From: Oscillospiraceae bacterium
Lineage (GTDB): Bacteria; Bacillota; Clostridia; UBA1381
Length of the DNA: 61,855 nt
NCBI GenBank assembly: GCA_022509025.1
Contig: JAFLUB010000010.1
Span: 1 to 61,855 of the forward strand
Reading direction: 5' to 3'
Shown: in pieces, positions 34,213 to 43,084 of the stretch
How positions within the stretch are numbered: the stretch's first letter is position 1
Layout: the number at the start of each line of letters is the position of its first letter
Program-made: the position numbers and the translations under genes
The notes under the pieces: model-generated
What the model saw: only the letters and a program-made list of their open reading frames with translations
What the model was told of the DNA's origin: nothing
The model's database searches: none

Positions 34213-34749
34213 TTAGTTCGTGTATACTTCTCTTTTAAGTATTCCTATGTACGGAAGCTGGCGGAATTTTTCAGCATAGTCCAATCCATAACCGACAACA
34301 AACTCATCGGGAATTTCAATTCCGGTATATTTAACGTCCACCTGAACCTCGCGTCTTGACGGCTTTGAAAGCAGCGTGCATATCTCCACATTCGCGCCTC
34401 TTTTTTGAAGGAGCTTAACAAGTGCGTTTAATGTATTACCGCTGTCGATTATATCCTCAGCGATTAATACATCTCTGCCGTTCAGATCAATCTGCGCGTC
34501 TTTGAGTATTTTTATCTCTCCTGAGGAAACACTGCCGCTTCCGTAGCTTGATACCTGCATGAATTCCAATGTCACATCCATGTTAAGCTTGCGCGCAAGA
34601 TCTGACGCGAAAACAGAACTGCCCTTTAAAATAATAAGCAGAACGAGGTTCTTTCCTTTGTAATCCTCATTTATGCGTTTTGCGAGATCGTTTACGGTTT
34701 TTCTAATCGTTTCCTCGTCAATAAGTATTTCTTTTACTGCGTCAATCAT
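34213..34749 (-). CDS. hpt: Hypoxanthine phosphoribosyltransferase
   Basis: The 178-residue type I PRTase has the PRPP-binding loop VLIAEDIIDSGNTLNALV and the early loop LLIILKGSSVFASDL. The flexible loop region MQVSSYGSGSVSSG and C-terminal EFVVGYGLDYAEKFR are also present. It converts hypoxanthine and guanine plus PRPP into IMP and GMP. ATG at 34749 is chosen; a TTG two codons upstream has better SD spacing (9 nt) and is possible. The 240-nt R3 leader upstream hides the SD in a stem. A link to purine or PRPP sensing is tempting but the same leader also precedes unrelated genes. Confidence 0.94.
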   Translation of the reverse strand: MIDAVKEILIDEETIRKTVNDLAKRINEDYKGKNLVLLIILKGSSVFASDLARKLNMDVTLEFMQVSSYGSGSVSSGEIKILKDAQIDLNGRDVLIAEDIIDSGNTLNALVKLLQKRGANVEICTLLSKPSRREVQVDVKYTGIEIPDEFVVGYGLDYAEKFRQLPYIGILKREVYTN

Positions 34750-34992
34750 AATCAATCACCATAGCCTTTCTGCCCGCAAATATATAGTAATTTAAACCAT
34801 TAACGCGCTTATTGTGGGCAGATAAGGCGTTAAGTGGTGATTATGCCCATGTGCGATTTTCGAAGCCTGCGAGAAAATAATCGCACGGGCAATTAAAATC
34901 CGCTTAACGTGATTGTGAAACAACAAGGCTCCGGGGAACCAGCGTGCAATTTATAATTGCATTAGCAGGTCGGGTTCTTATTTTCACGTTAA
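34750..34992 (-). promoter_or_regulatory. R3 structured leader, copy c (hpt), with 70-nt apical insert
   Basis: On the minus strand the first hairpin TTAACGTGA/TCACGTTAA (plus-strand 34984-34992 and 34904-34912) carries a long internal insert instead of 4-5 nt. The TGCCC-GTGCGA / TCGCAC-AT-GGGCA stem follows. The stem around the start changes on both sides compared with copies a and b: TAATCACCA (34835-34843) pairs with TGGTGATT (34754-34761), replacing TAATATCCAT/ATGGATATTA. This is covariation supporting the RNA fold. The SD AGAAAGG is again inside the CTGCCC/GGGCAG stem. Confidence 0.72.
34904..34987 (-). CDS. Possible 27-residue leader peptide of the hpt mRNA
   Basis: A GTG in the left arm of the leader hairpin lies 8 nt after GGAGG (plus-strand 34996-35000) and opens a 27-codon frame (MKIRTRPANA... 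ending ...SQSR) that stops in the right arm (TCA CGT TAA). The shorter leaders at 11061 and 48764 have equivalent frames of 8 and 5 residues starting at the same GTG. The SD is as good as that of real genes. The frame also folds (GCAATT/AATTGC, GAACC/GGTTC), so it may be RNA rather than peptide. Confidence 0.4.
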   Translation of the reverse strand: MKIRTRPANAIINCTLVPRSLVVSQSR

Positions 34993-35109
34993 GCTCCTCC
35001 CGTATAAAAAATATATATATACTATACCATATATTTCTGTATATTTTAAGAGAAAAAGTGAAAAAAAATCATTTTTTCGGAAAAAATATTATGTACGGAG
35101 GTGGTTAGT

Positions 35110-36360
35110 GTGAAAAAAATAATTATTTTGTTGTTTTTGATACTTATTTCTGCTACTTCGCACGCGTATGCCTCACCGCAATTTGACGAGGTGCTGTCAA
35201 GCGAGATTCAAGAATACGGAGTATTTGAAAACGGACAGGGAATTGTTTATGCGGGGGAAAATAATTTTCAGGACCGTGAATCGCTTCTGATAGTGCGCAT
35301 AGAACAGTCTGACGCGATATGTGAGGTGTATGATGACAGTGATGGAATACAGCTTACGGACAGTCTGAAAATACCGTTAGAAAAATCCTGCCGCCTTTCC
35401 TTAATAACGTACGGCGGCAGGGATTATCTTATGCTTTCAGGCGATACTGATAATTCAAAACAAATTTTTTCTGTTCAGAACGATTCTTTCATGAACGCGG
35501 CGGGGTTTGATTATGATACGATACAGGATATTGTGGGATATGAACAGGGTCAGGTAGTGCCGTATATTCCGGTAGAAAGAATATATAATTTCCTGAACTC
35601 TCTGAAAGAAAAAACAATTTCTTCCTATACATTTATAAACCGCGTAAACAGTATCGGGGATGAAGACGCGACCGCTATCAGGTCGGTTATCTCAGCCTGT
35701 GCTGATATAATGAGCTTCGATATAAAAAATTACGATTATGACACGATGTTTAAATACATCCTTTACACACACGAGAATTTCAGGATACTGACAGATATTT
35801 CCCCGTCCTCTTCCGGCAGTAGTTCTCTTGGCTATAATAATGTCTCAATAGTGAACAGCGACTATATAGACTATGTTTTAGAGAATATTTTCCGTATAAC
35901 TCCCGAAAAGCCTCCTGTCAACAATCTTTTAAGCCGCGGATTTTGCTATAGTGACGGTTACTATTACTATACCGGAGGATTTGATGTTTTTTTTGCAACA
36001 GAGTTTCGCGACCTTAAAGCCGTCTATGATATAGGCGGCGGGGTAATGTTTGTCATATTTTCCGATATTTACTATGAGGGCGGGAAAGAGGCTCCCGAAT
36101 ACAGCTTCGCTGTTCTTCAGAAAACAAGCGGCGGCTATTCTCTTTTGCGTCTCGGTATGGGAGAGAACCTTCCCACTCAGGCAGAAATAAGGCTTTATTC
36201 ACCGTTTTCCAACTATGGTAAACCGTTATGGAGCGAAGGAAAACCTTACGTGAACAGATGGAGAAATGACCTGCTCCTGCCCGTGCTGCTTCTCATCGTG
36301 TCTGTAGGTATAGTAGGACTTGTATGCAGTATAGTTGTCCTGCTGAGAATGAGAAGATAA
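35110..36360 (+). CDS. Secreted membrane-anchored protein of unknown function
   Basis: The 416-residue protein starts at a GTG, 8 nt after GGAGG, with a signal peptide (MKKIIILLFLILISATSHAYA). It ends with one membrane helix (about 388-411, LLLPVLLLIVSVGIVGLVC) and a short positively charged tail, so the body faces outside. The body has no motif I recognise. It contains a Ser/Gly-rich stretch (SPSSSGSSSLGYN) and many Tyr/Asp residues. It diverges from hpt and stands alone; the next gene converges 1 nt away. Confidence 0.65.
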   Translation: MKKIIILLFLILISATSHAYASPQFDEVLSSEIQEYGVFENGQGIVYAGENNFQDRESLLIVRIEQSDAICEVYDDSDGIQLTDSLKIPLEKSCRLSLITYGGRDYLMLSGDTDNSKQIFSVQNDSFMNAAGFDYDTIQDIVGYEQGQVVPYIPVERIYNFLNSLKEKTISSYTFINRVNSIGDEDATAIRSVISACADIMSFDIKNYDYDTMFKYILYTHENFRILTDISPSSSGSSSLGYNNVSIVNSDYIDYVLENIFRITPEKPPVNNLLSRGFCYSDGYYYYTGGFDVFFATEFRDLKAVYDIGGGVMFVIFSDIYYEGGKEAPEYSFAVLQKTSGGYSLLRLGMGENLPTQAEIRLYSPFSNYGKPLWSEGKPYVNRWRNDLLLPVLLLIVSVGIVGLVCSIVVLLRMRR

Positions 36361-36361
36361 C

Positions 36362-37228
36362 TTAAAATAAACTGTTTATCGCGCTGACAATTTTTTCGGC
36401 CGTTTCAGGCTTGTTCATTGTATACAGGTGTATGCCGTCAATGTCGTTTGACAATAAGTCAATAATCTGGTCAATCGCGTAAGCGATGCCCGCCTGCCTG
36501 AGCGCTTCGGGATTATCCTGATACTTGGCGAATATGCGCAGGAACTTTGACGGCATTGACGCGCCGCCTGAAAGCACCGCCATGCGGTTTATCTGACCGG
36601 CGCTTGTCAAAGGCATTATTCCAGCGTTTATAGGCACATTTATACCCTTCTGCGCTGCCTTATCACGGAATTTATAGAACTCATCGTTATCAAAGAACAT
36701 CTGAGTAACGAGGAAGTCAACGCCGGCGTCAACCTTGATTTTCAGATGTTCAATATCCGTGTCAATATCCGGTGAGTTGGGATGGCATTCCGGGTAGCAT
36801 GCTCCGCCCACGCAGAAGCCGCCGTGGTCTTTTATTGCCTTCGCAAGCTCGCTTGCGTATTTATATCCCGGGAACAGCTCACCCTCGAAGTCCTTTGGTC
36901 TGTCGCCGCGCAGAGCGAGTATATTTTTAATTCCGAGAGCCTTATATTCATCAAGCTTTTTTTGTATATCCTCTTTTGTGTTCGTTACGCATGTAAGATG
37001 CGCAAGCGACGGTATTGAAAGGTTGTCTTTCAGGTATGAAGCTATGTATGCTGTATTTTTAGAGTTACTGCCGCCCGCTCCGTATGTAACGCTCATATAG
37101 TCGATTGGCAGTGAAGACATTTTTTCCACCGCGGATAGAACGTCCCCAAGTCCTGAATCCTGCTTCGGCGGAAAAACCTCAAACGAAAGCACCGGTTTTT
37201 TGTCTGAAAAGATATCTTTAATAAACAT
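36362..37228 (-). CDS. metF: Methylenetetrahydrofolate reductase
   Basis: The 288-residue TIM-barrel flavoprotein has FEVFPPKQ at the start, SVTYGAGGS, HLTCV, NILALRGDRP and FLVTQMFFDN, all typical of MetF. It reduces methylene- to methyl-tetrahydrofolate, the methyl donor for the MetH at 8.4 kb. The start at 37228 follows AAGGAG by 11 nt; the longer frame to 37282 lacks an SD. Length is normal. Confidence 0.95.
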   Translation of the reverse strand: MFIKDIFSDKKPVLSFEVFPPKQDSGLGDVLSAVEKMSSLPIDYMSVTYGAGGSNSKNTAYIASYLKDNLSIPSLAHLTCVTNTKEDIQKKLDEYKALGIKNILALRGDRPKDFEGELFPGYKYASELAKAIKDHGGFCVGGACYPECHPNSPDIDTDIEHLKIKVDAGVDFLVTQMFFDNDEFYKFRDKAAQKGINVPINAGIMPLTSAGQINRMAVLSGGASMPSKFLRIFAKYQDNPEALRQAGIAYAIDQIIDLLSNDIDGIHLYTMNKPETAEKIVSAINSLF

Positions 37229-37359
37229 AGCGTTTGAATCTCCTTTTGTGAATCTGTAATATCTGTAATAGATGTTACTCATTATAGCATTTTCCCCTTA
37301 TAATAACAAGCGAATTTTAAAAAAACTTACGCATATCGTATAATTATAGCTATTAACTA

Positions 37360-37388
37360 TTGAAAAATTCTATTATTTGAGATATAAT
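37360..37388 (+). promoter_or_regulatory. Promoter of the ilvA-HD-recX-rimO-pgsA-hisIE run
   Basis: TTGAAA (37360-37365) and TATAAT (37383-37388) with a 17-nt spacer lie about 40 nt ahead of the ilvA start. It is the only clear promoter before the six closely spaced genes. Confidence 0.75.
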
Positions 37389-37427
37389 TAATAGAATAAG
37401 GAAATGTAACGAAAGGACTTTTATAAA

Positions 37428-38636
37428 ATGGATTTGGAGCTAAGAGAAATAGAGCGTGCCGCGAAGCGGCTTGAACCTACAATTCACAGAACAAAGATTG
37501 AATCATCAAAAACCTTTTCCGATATGACGGGAGGGGAGATATATCTTAAATTTGAAAATCAGCAGAAAACAGGCTCTTTCAAGATAAGAGGCGCGTCCAA
37601 TAAGATTGCGGCGCTTGTGGAAAGAGGCGAGATTAAGTCGGCTGTTGCGTCATCGGCGGGAAATCACGCGCAGGGCGTTGCATACGCTTCGCACGTTCAT
37701 AACATACCCGCGACGATAGTTATGCCCAAGTCAACGCCTATCGCAAAGGTAAGCGCAACAGAAGGCTACGGCGCGAAGGTTGTGCTTCACGGCGACTGCT
37801 ATGACGACGCTTATAACAAGGCGCGTGAGATACAGGAAAATGAGGGCGCGACCTTCCTGCACCCGTTTGACGACTTTGAAGTTATGGCGGGTCAGGGCAC
37901 GATAGGTATCGAAATTCTTGAGGATTTACCGACTGTTGATATGGTAATTGTACCGGCGGGCGGCGGCGGTCTCCTTGCCGGCGTTGCGGCGTGCATAAAG
38001 CAGATAAACCCGCGTGTGCAGATAGTCGGCGTACAGGCTGAAGGCGCTCCGGCTATATGTAAGTCGTATAACACAAAGAAAACGGTCGTTACCGACAGCG
38101 TGTCAACTATAGCTGACGGTATCGCCGTAAAAGCGCCGGGCGAACATACAATGGAAATTATAAACAAGTATGCGGACGCGGTTGTGACCGTTTCCGACGC
38201 GGAGATTTCCGAAGCTATTCTGCTCCTGTTGGAAAGAACGAAGCAGGTTGTTGAGCCTGCCGGCGCGACAACGCTTGCGGCAGTATTAAATAACAAGGTG
38301 GACGTTAAAGGAAAACGCGCCGTATGCGTTCTTTCAGGCGGTAATATAGACGTTAGCTTCATTCAGAGAATTATAGATTTAGGTCTTGTATCACGTGAGA
38401 GAAAGCTTAAATTCAGGACAACCCTTCTTGATATTCCGGGAAGTCTGGAGCATCTTTCAAAGGTATTATCCGAATCCAACGCGAATATTATAATGGTACA
38501 GTACGACCGCTGGAGCGCGGACCTTGACCCCAACGAGGCTATTATACATATAGCGTGCGAGGTAGGCGGCAAGGAACACGGTGATAGAACGGTCAAGTCA
38601 CTGGAAAAGCATGGATATAAGGTAATAAAGGAATAA
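37428..38636 (+). CDS. ilvA: Threonine ammonia-lyase with C-terminal ACT domain
   Basis: The 402-residue PLP enzyme has the lysine motif TGSFKIRGASNK, the glycine loop PAGGGGLLAG and SAGNHAQGVAYA. The C-terminal about 75 residues (LDIPGSLEHLSKVLSESNANI) form one ACT domain, as in short threonine dehydratases of Clostridia. It converts threonine to 2-oxobutanoate and ammonia. Whether it is biosynthetic or catabolic is not decided by sequence; the lone ACT domain suggests regulation by an amino acid. SD AAAGGAC. Confidence 0.92.
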   Translation: MDLELREIERAAKRLEPTIHRTKIESSKTFSDMTGGEIYLKFENQQKTGSFKIRGASNKIAALVERGEIKSAVASSAGNHAQGVAYASHVHNIPATIVMPKSTPIAKVSATEGYGAKVVLHGDCYDDAYNKAREIQENEGATFLHPFDDFEVMAGQGTIGIEILEDLPTVDMVIVPAGGGGLLAGVAACIKQINPRVQIVGVQAEGAPAICKSYNTKKTVVTDSVSTIADGIAVKAPGEHTMEIINKYADAVVTVSDAEISEAILLLLERTKQVVEPAGATTLAAVLNNKVDVKGKRAVCVLSGGNIDVSFIQRIIDLGLVSRERKLKFRTTLLDIPGSLEHLSKVLSESNANIIMVQYDRWSADLDPNEAIIHIACEVGGKEHGDRTVKSLEKHGYKVIKE

Positions 38637-38640
38637 GACT

Positions 38641-39828
38641 ATGATAAAAAAATCTCTTATCACGCTTATATATGAGGCTGCCTCAATTCAACGCTGGAAC
38701 GACCACATCCGTCCCTGGACGGGCTTTACCGAGCTTGACAAGCAGGCGCATAAGATGTTTTATGCCTATGTGCTTGCAAAATGCGAGGGCGATGAGGTTG
38801 ATATGCTCAGACTTATTGAGGGCGGTATATTTGAGTTTTTCCACAGAATTGTGGTCACGGATATCAAACCGCCTATCTATCATAAGCTTGTCAAAGAAAA
38901 GGGCACGCAGCTTGACGGTTGGGTACTTTCAGAGCTTCGCGACCGTATGGCTGACATAGGCGGCGGATTTTTTCAAAGAATGGAAATGTATTACAGTGAT
39001 AAGGATTATTCCGCGCTTGAAAAGAAAATCCTGAAAGCGGCGCATTACCATGCGAGTAACTGGGAATTTAAAATAATCTATCCGATGAACACCGAGACCT
39101 TCGGTATTGAGCAGGTAAAGCGTGAAATGGCTCAGGGTCTTGCCGCATGTGACACGTTCTCGGGCTTCCGTTATTTTGCCGGAAGCGAGTATCTTCAGCA
39201 GTTTCTGTCTCTTATCGGAAAACTCCGGTATCAGCAGAGATGGGCAAAGGCGGAGAGAATGCCGCAGACCTTTGTTATGGGGCATATGCTTGTTGTAGCG
39301 ATACTTTCGTATTTTATGACACTGGAACTTGATAATCCGTGTAAAAAGCGTCTTCAGAATAATTTCTTCGCGGGGCTGTTCCATGACCTTCCCGAGGTGC
39401 TTACGCGTGATATAGTTTCACCGGTTAAGAACGGTGTCCAAGGCTTAGACAGCATAATAAGCGAGATAGAGGACGAACAGATGCGCGAGGTTATATATCC
39501 GCTTCTGCCGCCGTCATGGCACGGCGAGATTGAGTATTATACTCAGCATGAGTTTGACTCGAAGATAATTAATGACGGCAAGGTTGAAACGGTAACCTCG
39601 GATATAATAAACGATAAATATAACGACGATAAATATAATCCCACTGACGGACAGATTATCCGCTGCTGCGACCATCTTTCAGCGTATATAGAGGCATATA
39701 TGTCGCTTTCATACGGAATTATGTCAGAGCAGATGATAGGCGGCTATGAGCATCTGAAGGAGCGGTACCGCGATAAGGTTGTCGGCGGGGTAGACTTTAG
39801 TGAACTATTCAACTACTTTAAATTATGA
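38641..39828 (+). CDS. HD-domain phosphohydrolase
   Basis: The 395-residue protein contains an HD metal-binding site: a first His in MGHMLVVAIL, HD in GLFHDLPEVLTRDIVSPVK, and a later Asp in CCDHLSAYIEA. The region resembles YfbR-type HD proteins acting on nucleotides, but the N-terminal 180 residues are not typical and the substrate is unknown. It starts 4 nt after ilvA and overlaps recX by 4 nt, so it is part of the operon. Confidence 0.8.
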   Translation: MIKKSLITLIYEAASIQRWNDHIRPWTGFTELDKQAHKMFYAYVLAKCEGDEVDMLRLIEGGIFEFFHRIVVTDIKPPIYHKLVKEKGTQLDGWVLSELRDRMADIGGGFFQRMEMYYSDKDYSALEKKILKAAHYHASNWEFKIIYPMNTETFGIEQVKREMAQGLAACDTFSGFRYFAGSEYLQQFLSLIGKLRYQQRWAKAERMPQTFVMGHMLVVAILSYFMTLELDNPCKKRLQNNFFAGLFHDLPEVLTRDIVSPVKNGVQGLDSIISEIEDEQMREVIYPLLPPSWHGEIEYYTQHEFDSKIINDGKVETVTSDIINDKYNDDKYNPTDGQIIRCCDHLSAYIEAYMSLSYGIMSEQMIGGYEHLKERYRDKVVGGVDFSELFNYFKL

Positions 39829-40310
39829 GATACAGAAAAACAGAACCAAAGGAACTAACCAAGGAACAGGCTAAGGATAAAGCTTTGCGGCTTCTGGAAT
39901 TCCGCTCACACAGTGAAAAAGAGCTTACTGATAAGCTCAAAAGGGCGGGAGCAAAGGAATTTGATATAGAGGAAATTCTTGAATTCTGCCGTAATTATGG
40001 CTTTGTGGACGATAAAAAATACGCCGCTGCGAAAGCGCGCGATTTGAAAAATCTGAAAAAATACGGCTTAAAGCGTATAAAGGCTGAGCTTTACAGCAAA
40101 GGCATAAGCGCCGAGGATATTGAGGAGGCGCTCCTGGAGCTTGACGATGACGAGGAGGAGGTTCTTCTCCCGCTCGTCAGAAAAAAGCTCGGCGGCGATT
40201 TCGAAAAGAAGAATATAGATAAATGCATACGGTATTTTTTGTATCGCGGCTATAGTTTCAGCGATATAAGAAACTGTATTGATGAAATAAAAACAGAGTA
40301 TGAGGAGTAA
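39825..40310 (+). CDS. recX: Regulatory protein RecX
   Basis: The 161-residue all-helical protein has the RecX signatures ALRLLEFRSHSEKELTDKL, FVDDKKYAAAKARDL and the repeated three-helix units, and it ends with YSFSDIRNCIDE. It modulates RecA filaments. It starts inside the end of the HD gene (ATGA overlap) and ends 4 nt before the rimO start, without recA nearby. Confidence 0.9.
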   Translation: MRYRKTEPKELTKEQAKDKALRLLEFRSHSEKELTDKLKRAGAKEFDIEEILEFCRNYGFVDDKKYAAAKARDLKNLKKYGLKRIKAELYSKGISAEDIEEALLELDDDEEEVLLPLVRKKLGGDFEKKNIDKCIRYFLYRGYSFSDIRNCIDEIKTEYEE

Positions 40311-40314
40311 AGGT

Positions 40315-41643
40315 ATGTATAACATCGGTCTTGTTTCGCTCGGATGCGCGAAGAATCAGACAGATGCCGAAATTATGCTCGGTATACTCGCTTCGGACGG
40401 ATTTAACATAACATATGACGCGTCGGAGGCGGATGTGATAATTGTGAACACCTGCGGCTTTATTGAACAGGCGAAGCAGGAATCAATAGACGCTATACTT
40501 GAAATGGCGCAGTATAAAGAGGATAGATGCAAGCTGCTTATCGCAACCGGCTGTCTTGCGGAACGCTACAGCGATGAAATCTTAAAAGAGCTTCCCGAGG
40601 TGGACGCTGTTTTAGGCACAGGCGACTATGACAAGATAGCAGAAGTAATAAGGGACGCGTTTAAGGGTGAAAAGGTAGTTATAAGCGGACATATAAACAG
40701 AACCCCTGAGGAAAGACTGCCGAGAATTCTGTCAACACCGTCATACACGGCGTATCTGAAAATTGCGGACGGCTGTGACAATAACTGTACTTATTGCGCT
40801 ATACCTCTGATACGCGGACATTACAGGAGCAGGAAAATTGAGGATATAGTGGACGAGGCTGAAACTTTAGCGGCAAACGGCGTTAAAGAAATAATATTGA
40901 TAGCTCAGGACACCTCGCGTTACGGCTCTGACATTTACGGCGAAAACTCACTGGACAAATTGCTTGAAAAATTAGTAGAGGTCGAGGGTATAGAATGGAT
41001 AAGAGTCCATTATTTCTATCCTGAGGCGATTACGGACAGCCTGATTGATGTAATGGCTAAGTATGATAAGATATGCAATTACATTGATATGCCCGTTCAG
41101 CACGGTAATAACTATATACTGCGCCGTATGGCGAGACGTACCACTCAGGAGCAGATGCGGGAAAGGATTAAAAAAATCCGCGAAAAAATGCCGGACTGTA
41201 CTATAAGAACCTCAATTATAGTCGGCTTCCCCGGTGAAACTGAAGAGCATTTTAACGACTTATATGAATTTGTCAAAGAGGTCAGGTTTGACAGAATGGG
41301 AGTGTTTACATATTCCAAGGAGGAGGATACTCCCGCCGCGTCATTCCCCGACCAGGTGGATGAAGAAACAAAGAATGAGCGTCTTGACGCGCTTATGAGA
41401 TTGCAGCAGGGTATTTCACATGAACTTAACAAGGAAAAGCTTGGTAAGACGATAGAGGTTATTGTCGAGGGCTATGATGAAGACAATTTCCTCTTTTACG
41501 GCAGAAGCCGTGGTGACAGCATAGATGTTGACGGAAAGGTATATTTTGCGTCCGAGGATGAAGTTAATGCAGGAGACATTATAAAGGTAAAAATCCTTGA
41601 CGCAGACAATTATGACCTCACAGGTCAAATGGAGGTAATTTAA
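40315..41643 (+). CDS. rimO: Ribosomal protein S12 methylthiotransferase
   Basis: The 442-residue protein has the three MTTase parts: the N-terminal domain with conserved Cys (SLGCAKNQTDAE, VNTCGFIEQAKQES, ATGCLAERY), a radical-SAM core with CDNNCTYCAIPLIRG, and a C-terminal TRAM domain (about 375-442). It adds a methylthio group to an Asp of S12 using two 4Fe-4S clusters. Start at 40315 follows GAGGAG. It overlaps pgsA by one base (TAATG). Confidence 0.95.
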   Translation: MYNIGLVSLGCAKNQTDAEIMLGILASDGFNITYDASEADVIIVNTCGFIEQAKQESIDAILEMAQYKEDRCKLLIATGCLAERYSDEILKELPEVDAVLGTGDYDKIAEVIRDAFKGEKVVISGHINRTPEERLPRILSTPSYTAYLKIADGCDNNCTYCAIPLIRGHYRSRKIEDIVDEAETLAANGVKEIILIAQDTSRYGSDIYGENSLDKLLEKLVEVEGIEWIRVHYFYPEAITDSLIDVMAKYDKICNYIDMPVQHGNNYILRRMARRTTQEQMRERIKKIREKMPDCTIRTSIIVGFPGETEEHFNDLYEFVKEVRFDRMGVFTYSKEEDTPAASFPDQVDEETKNERLDALMRLQQGISHELNKEKLGKTIEVIVEGYDEDNFLFYGRSRGDSIDVDGKVYFASEDEVNAGDIIKVKILDADNYDLTGQMEVI

Positions 41644-42200
41644 TGAATACTGCTAACAAACTCACGCTTGTAAGAGTAGCGCTGGTGCCTGTGTTTATGG
41701 CATTGCTGATGATTGATAATACGGTATGCAAATGGGCGGCTCTGGGAGTGTTTATACTCGCGTCAGTTACTGACGCGCTTGACGGTTACATTGCGCGGTC
41801 GCGCAATCAGATAACCACGTTCGGAAAATTCGTTGACCCGCTCGCGGATAAAATTTTAACAACCGCCGCATTTTTGGTATTCCTGGGTATGGGTGTGTAC
41901 AGACCTGTAAGCGGAACAATAGCGCTGATGGTTATTCTGACCCGCGAGTTTATGGTCGCGGGCGTGCGCCTTGCCGCAGTCGGCGAGGGTACGGTAATCG
42001 CGGCGAGTATGTGGGGTAAATTAAAGACTGTTATGCAGATGATTGCGATAATTATCACTATTATCCTTATCGCAATGTTCCCGGAACGTGTCGTAATACG
42101 GCTTGTGGTGGAGTTACTTTTGTGGGTAACAGTAGGCTTCACTGTAATATCGGGCGTGGAGTATCTGGCAAAGAACTGGCATTTAATGAAGTTAAAATAA
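41643..42200 (+). CDS. pgsA: CDP-diacylglycerol-glycerol-3-phosphate phosphatidyltransferase
   Basis: This 185-residue membrane enzyme has the CDP-alcohol phosphotransferase motif DALDGYIARSRNQITTFG (pattern DGxxARxxxxxxxxGxxxD), completed by KFVDPLADK. It makes phosphatidylglycerol phosphate. The start codon shares a base with the rimO stop, so translation is coupled; rimO-pgsA adjacency is common in Clostridia. Confidence 0.95.
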   Translation: MNTANKLTLVRVALVPVFMALLMIDNTVCKWAALGVFILASVTDALDGYIARSRNQITTFGKFVDPLADKILTTAAFLVFLGMGVYRPVSGTIALMVILTREFMVAGVRLAAVGEGTVIAASMWGKLKTVMQMIAIIITIILIAMFPERVVIRLVVELLLWVTVGFTVISGVEYLAKNWHLMKLK

Positions 42201-42244
42201 TTTAGAGCATTTTCTTCAAAAAAATAAGGAAAGGATATAATGTT

Positions 42245-42877
42245 ATGGAAGAAATTATAAACGTATTGAAATTTGACGCGAGCGGACTTATTCCCGCAGT
42301 TGTTCAGAATATAGAAACTAACGAGGTGCTCATGGTCGCATATATGAACGCTGATACTATAAAGAAAACTGTTGACACGGGCAGAGCCACATTCTGGTCA
42401 AGAAGCCGCGCCGAGGAATGGGTGAAAGGCGGCACATCCGGTAACTATATGTATGTTAAGGAAATACGCGTTGACTGTGACTGTGACTGTCTCATACTTC
42501 TTGTAAATCCCGCCGGTCCCGCGTGTCACACGGGTAACAGAACCTGTTTCTTCCGTAAGATTGAGGACGGTAAGATTGTCGAGGATAAGGAGAAACAGCA
42601 AAAATCAGATGTTTTCGCAAGAGAGCAAGCTGTTGTAATAGACAGAAAGGAAAATCCGGAAGAGGGCAGTTATACAAATTACCTGTTCGATAAGGGTGAG
42701 GATAAAATACTCAAAAAGGTCGGCGAGGAAGCGGCGGAGGTCGTTATCGCTGGCAAGAACCGCGATAAGAACGAGATAAGCTATGAGGTCGCGGATTTGA
42801 TATATCATCTTACTGTTATGCTTGTGGATAACGGCATGACATGGGAAGATATATACAAGGAAATGGAAAGAAGATAA
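42245..42877 (+). CDS. hisI: Bifunctional histidine biosynthesis protein HisIE
   Basis: The 210-residue fusion has the cyclohydrolase part (about 1-115: WSRSRAEEWVKGGTSGN and metal ligands in DCDCDCLILLVNPAGPACHTG) and the HisE pyrophosphohydrolase part (about 125-210: LFDKGEDKILKKVGEEAAEVVIA). It performs steps two and three of histidine synthesis. It is outside any his operon here, tagged onto the end of the ilvA-pgsA run. SD AAAGGATATAATG. Confidence 0.94.
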   Translation: MEEIINVLKFDASGLIPAVVQNIETNEVLMVAYMNADTIKKTVDTGRATFWSRSRAEEWVKGGTSGNYMYVKEIRVDCDCDCLILLVNPAGPACHTGNRTCFFRKIEDGKIVEDKEKQQKSDVFAREQAVVIDRKENPEEGSYTNYLFDKGEDKILKKVGEEAAEVVIAGKNRDKNEISYEVADLIYHLTVMLVDNGMTWEDIYKEMERR

Positions 42878-42880
42878 ACC

Positions 42881-42923
42881 GGGCTGCCCGATTTATCGCA
42901 GACCGTTTAAATGCAATCAGCCC
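42881..42923. repeat. Short stem element also found upstream of pnp
   Basis: GGGCTGCCCGATTTATCGCA and the distal CAATCAGCCC (closing CAGCCC 42918-42923) form a stem directly after the hisIE stop. A related copy lies at 45678-45789 with GGGACTGCCCAATTTAGCGC and TCAATCAGCCC. It has no T-run, so it is not a classical terminator. Confidence 0.5.
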
Positions 42924-42957
42924 ATCAAGACTGTTTCTTAAAAAGTCAGAAATTTTA

Positions 42958-42986
42958 TTGACAATATCATTTTATAGATATATAAT
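42958..42986 (+). promoter_or_regulatory. Antitoxin-RNA promoter, TA-like locus 1
   Basis: TTGACA (42958-42963), 17-nt spacer and TATAAT (42981-42986) form a consensus promoter with no protein-coding gene on this strand downstream; the transcript would run about 90 nt to the shared terminator. Confidence 0.8.
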
Positions 42987-42992
42987 ATAAAC

Positions 42993-43084
42993 AGAAAAAG
43001 GCAAGACCTCAAACGGTTAGCCGAGATATTTAGTTACAAAGTAACCGCAATCCGTTGGCTATTGGAGCGGTTACTTTGCTTTTA
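42993..43084 (+). ncRNA. Putative antisense (antitoxin) RNA, locus 1
   Basis: The predicted transcript starts near 42993, carries CGGTTAGCC (43014-43022) in a small hairpin, and ends at the stem CAAAGTAACCGC/GCGGTTACTTTG followed by CTTTT. Its 3' half is antisense to the end of the small peptide mRNA. GGUUAGCC occurs near the 5' part of both RNAs and is self-complementary with two G-U pairs, so the RNAs can also meet there. Confidence 0.6.
43037..43078. terminator. Shared bidirectional terminator, locus 1
   Basis: A 12-bp stem, arms 43037-43048 and 43067-43078, works for both convergent transcripts. The right arm contains the stop codon of the minus-strand peptide. Confidence 0.8.

Noticed and set aside
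34920-34975. tRNA-like or SRP-like RNA in the hpt leader insert.
   Set aside because: It has GGTTC-like bases and hairpins but no acceptor stem, T-loop consensus or SRP Alu/S-domain core.
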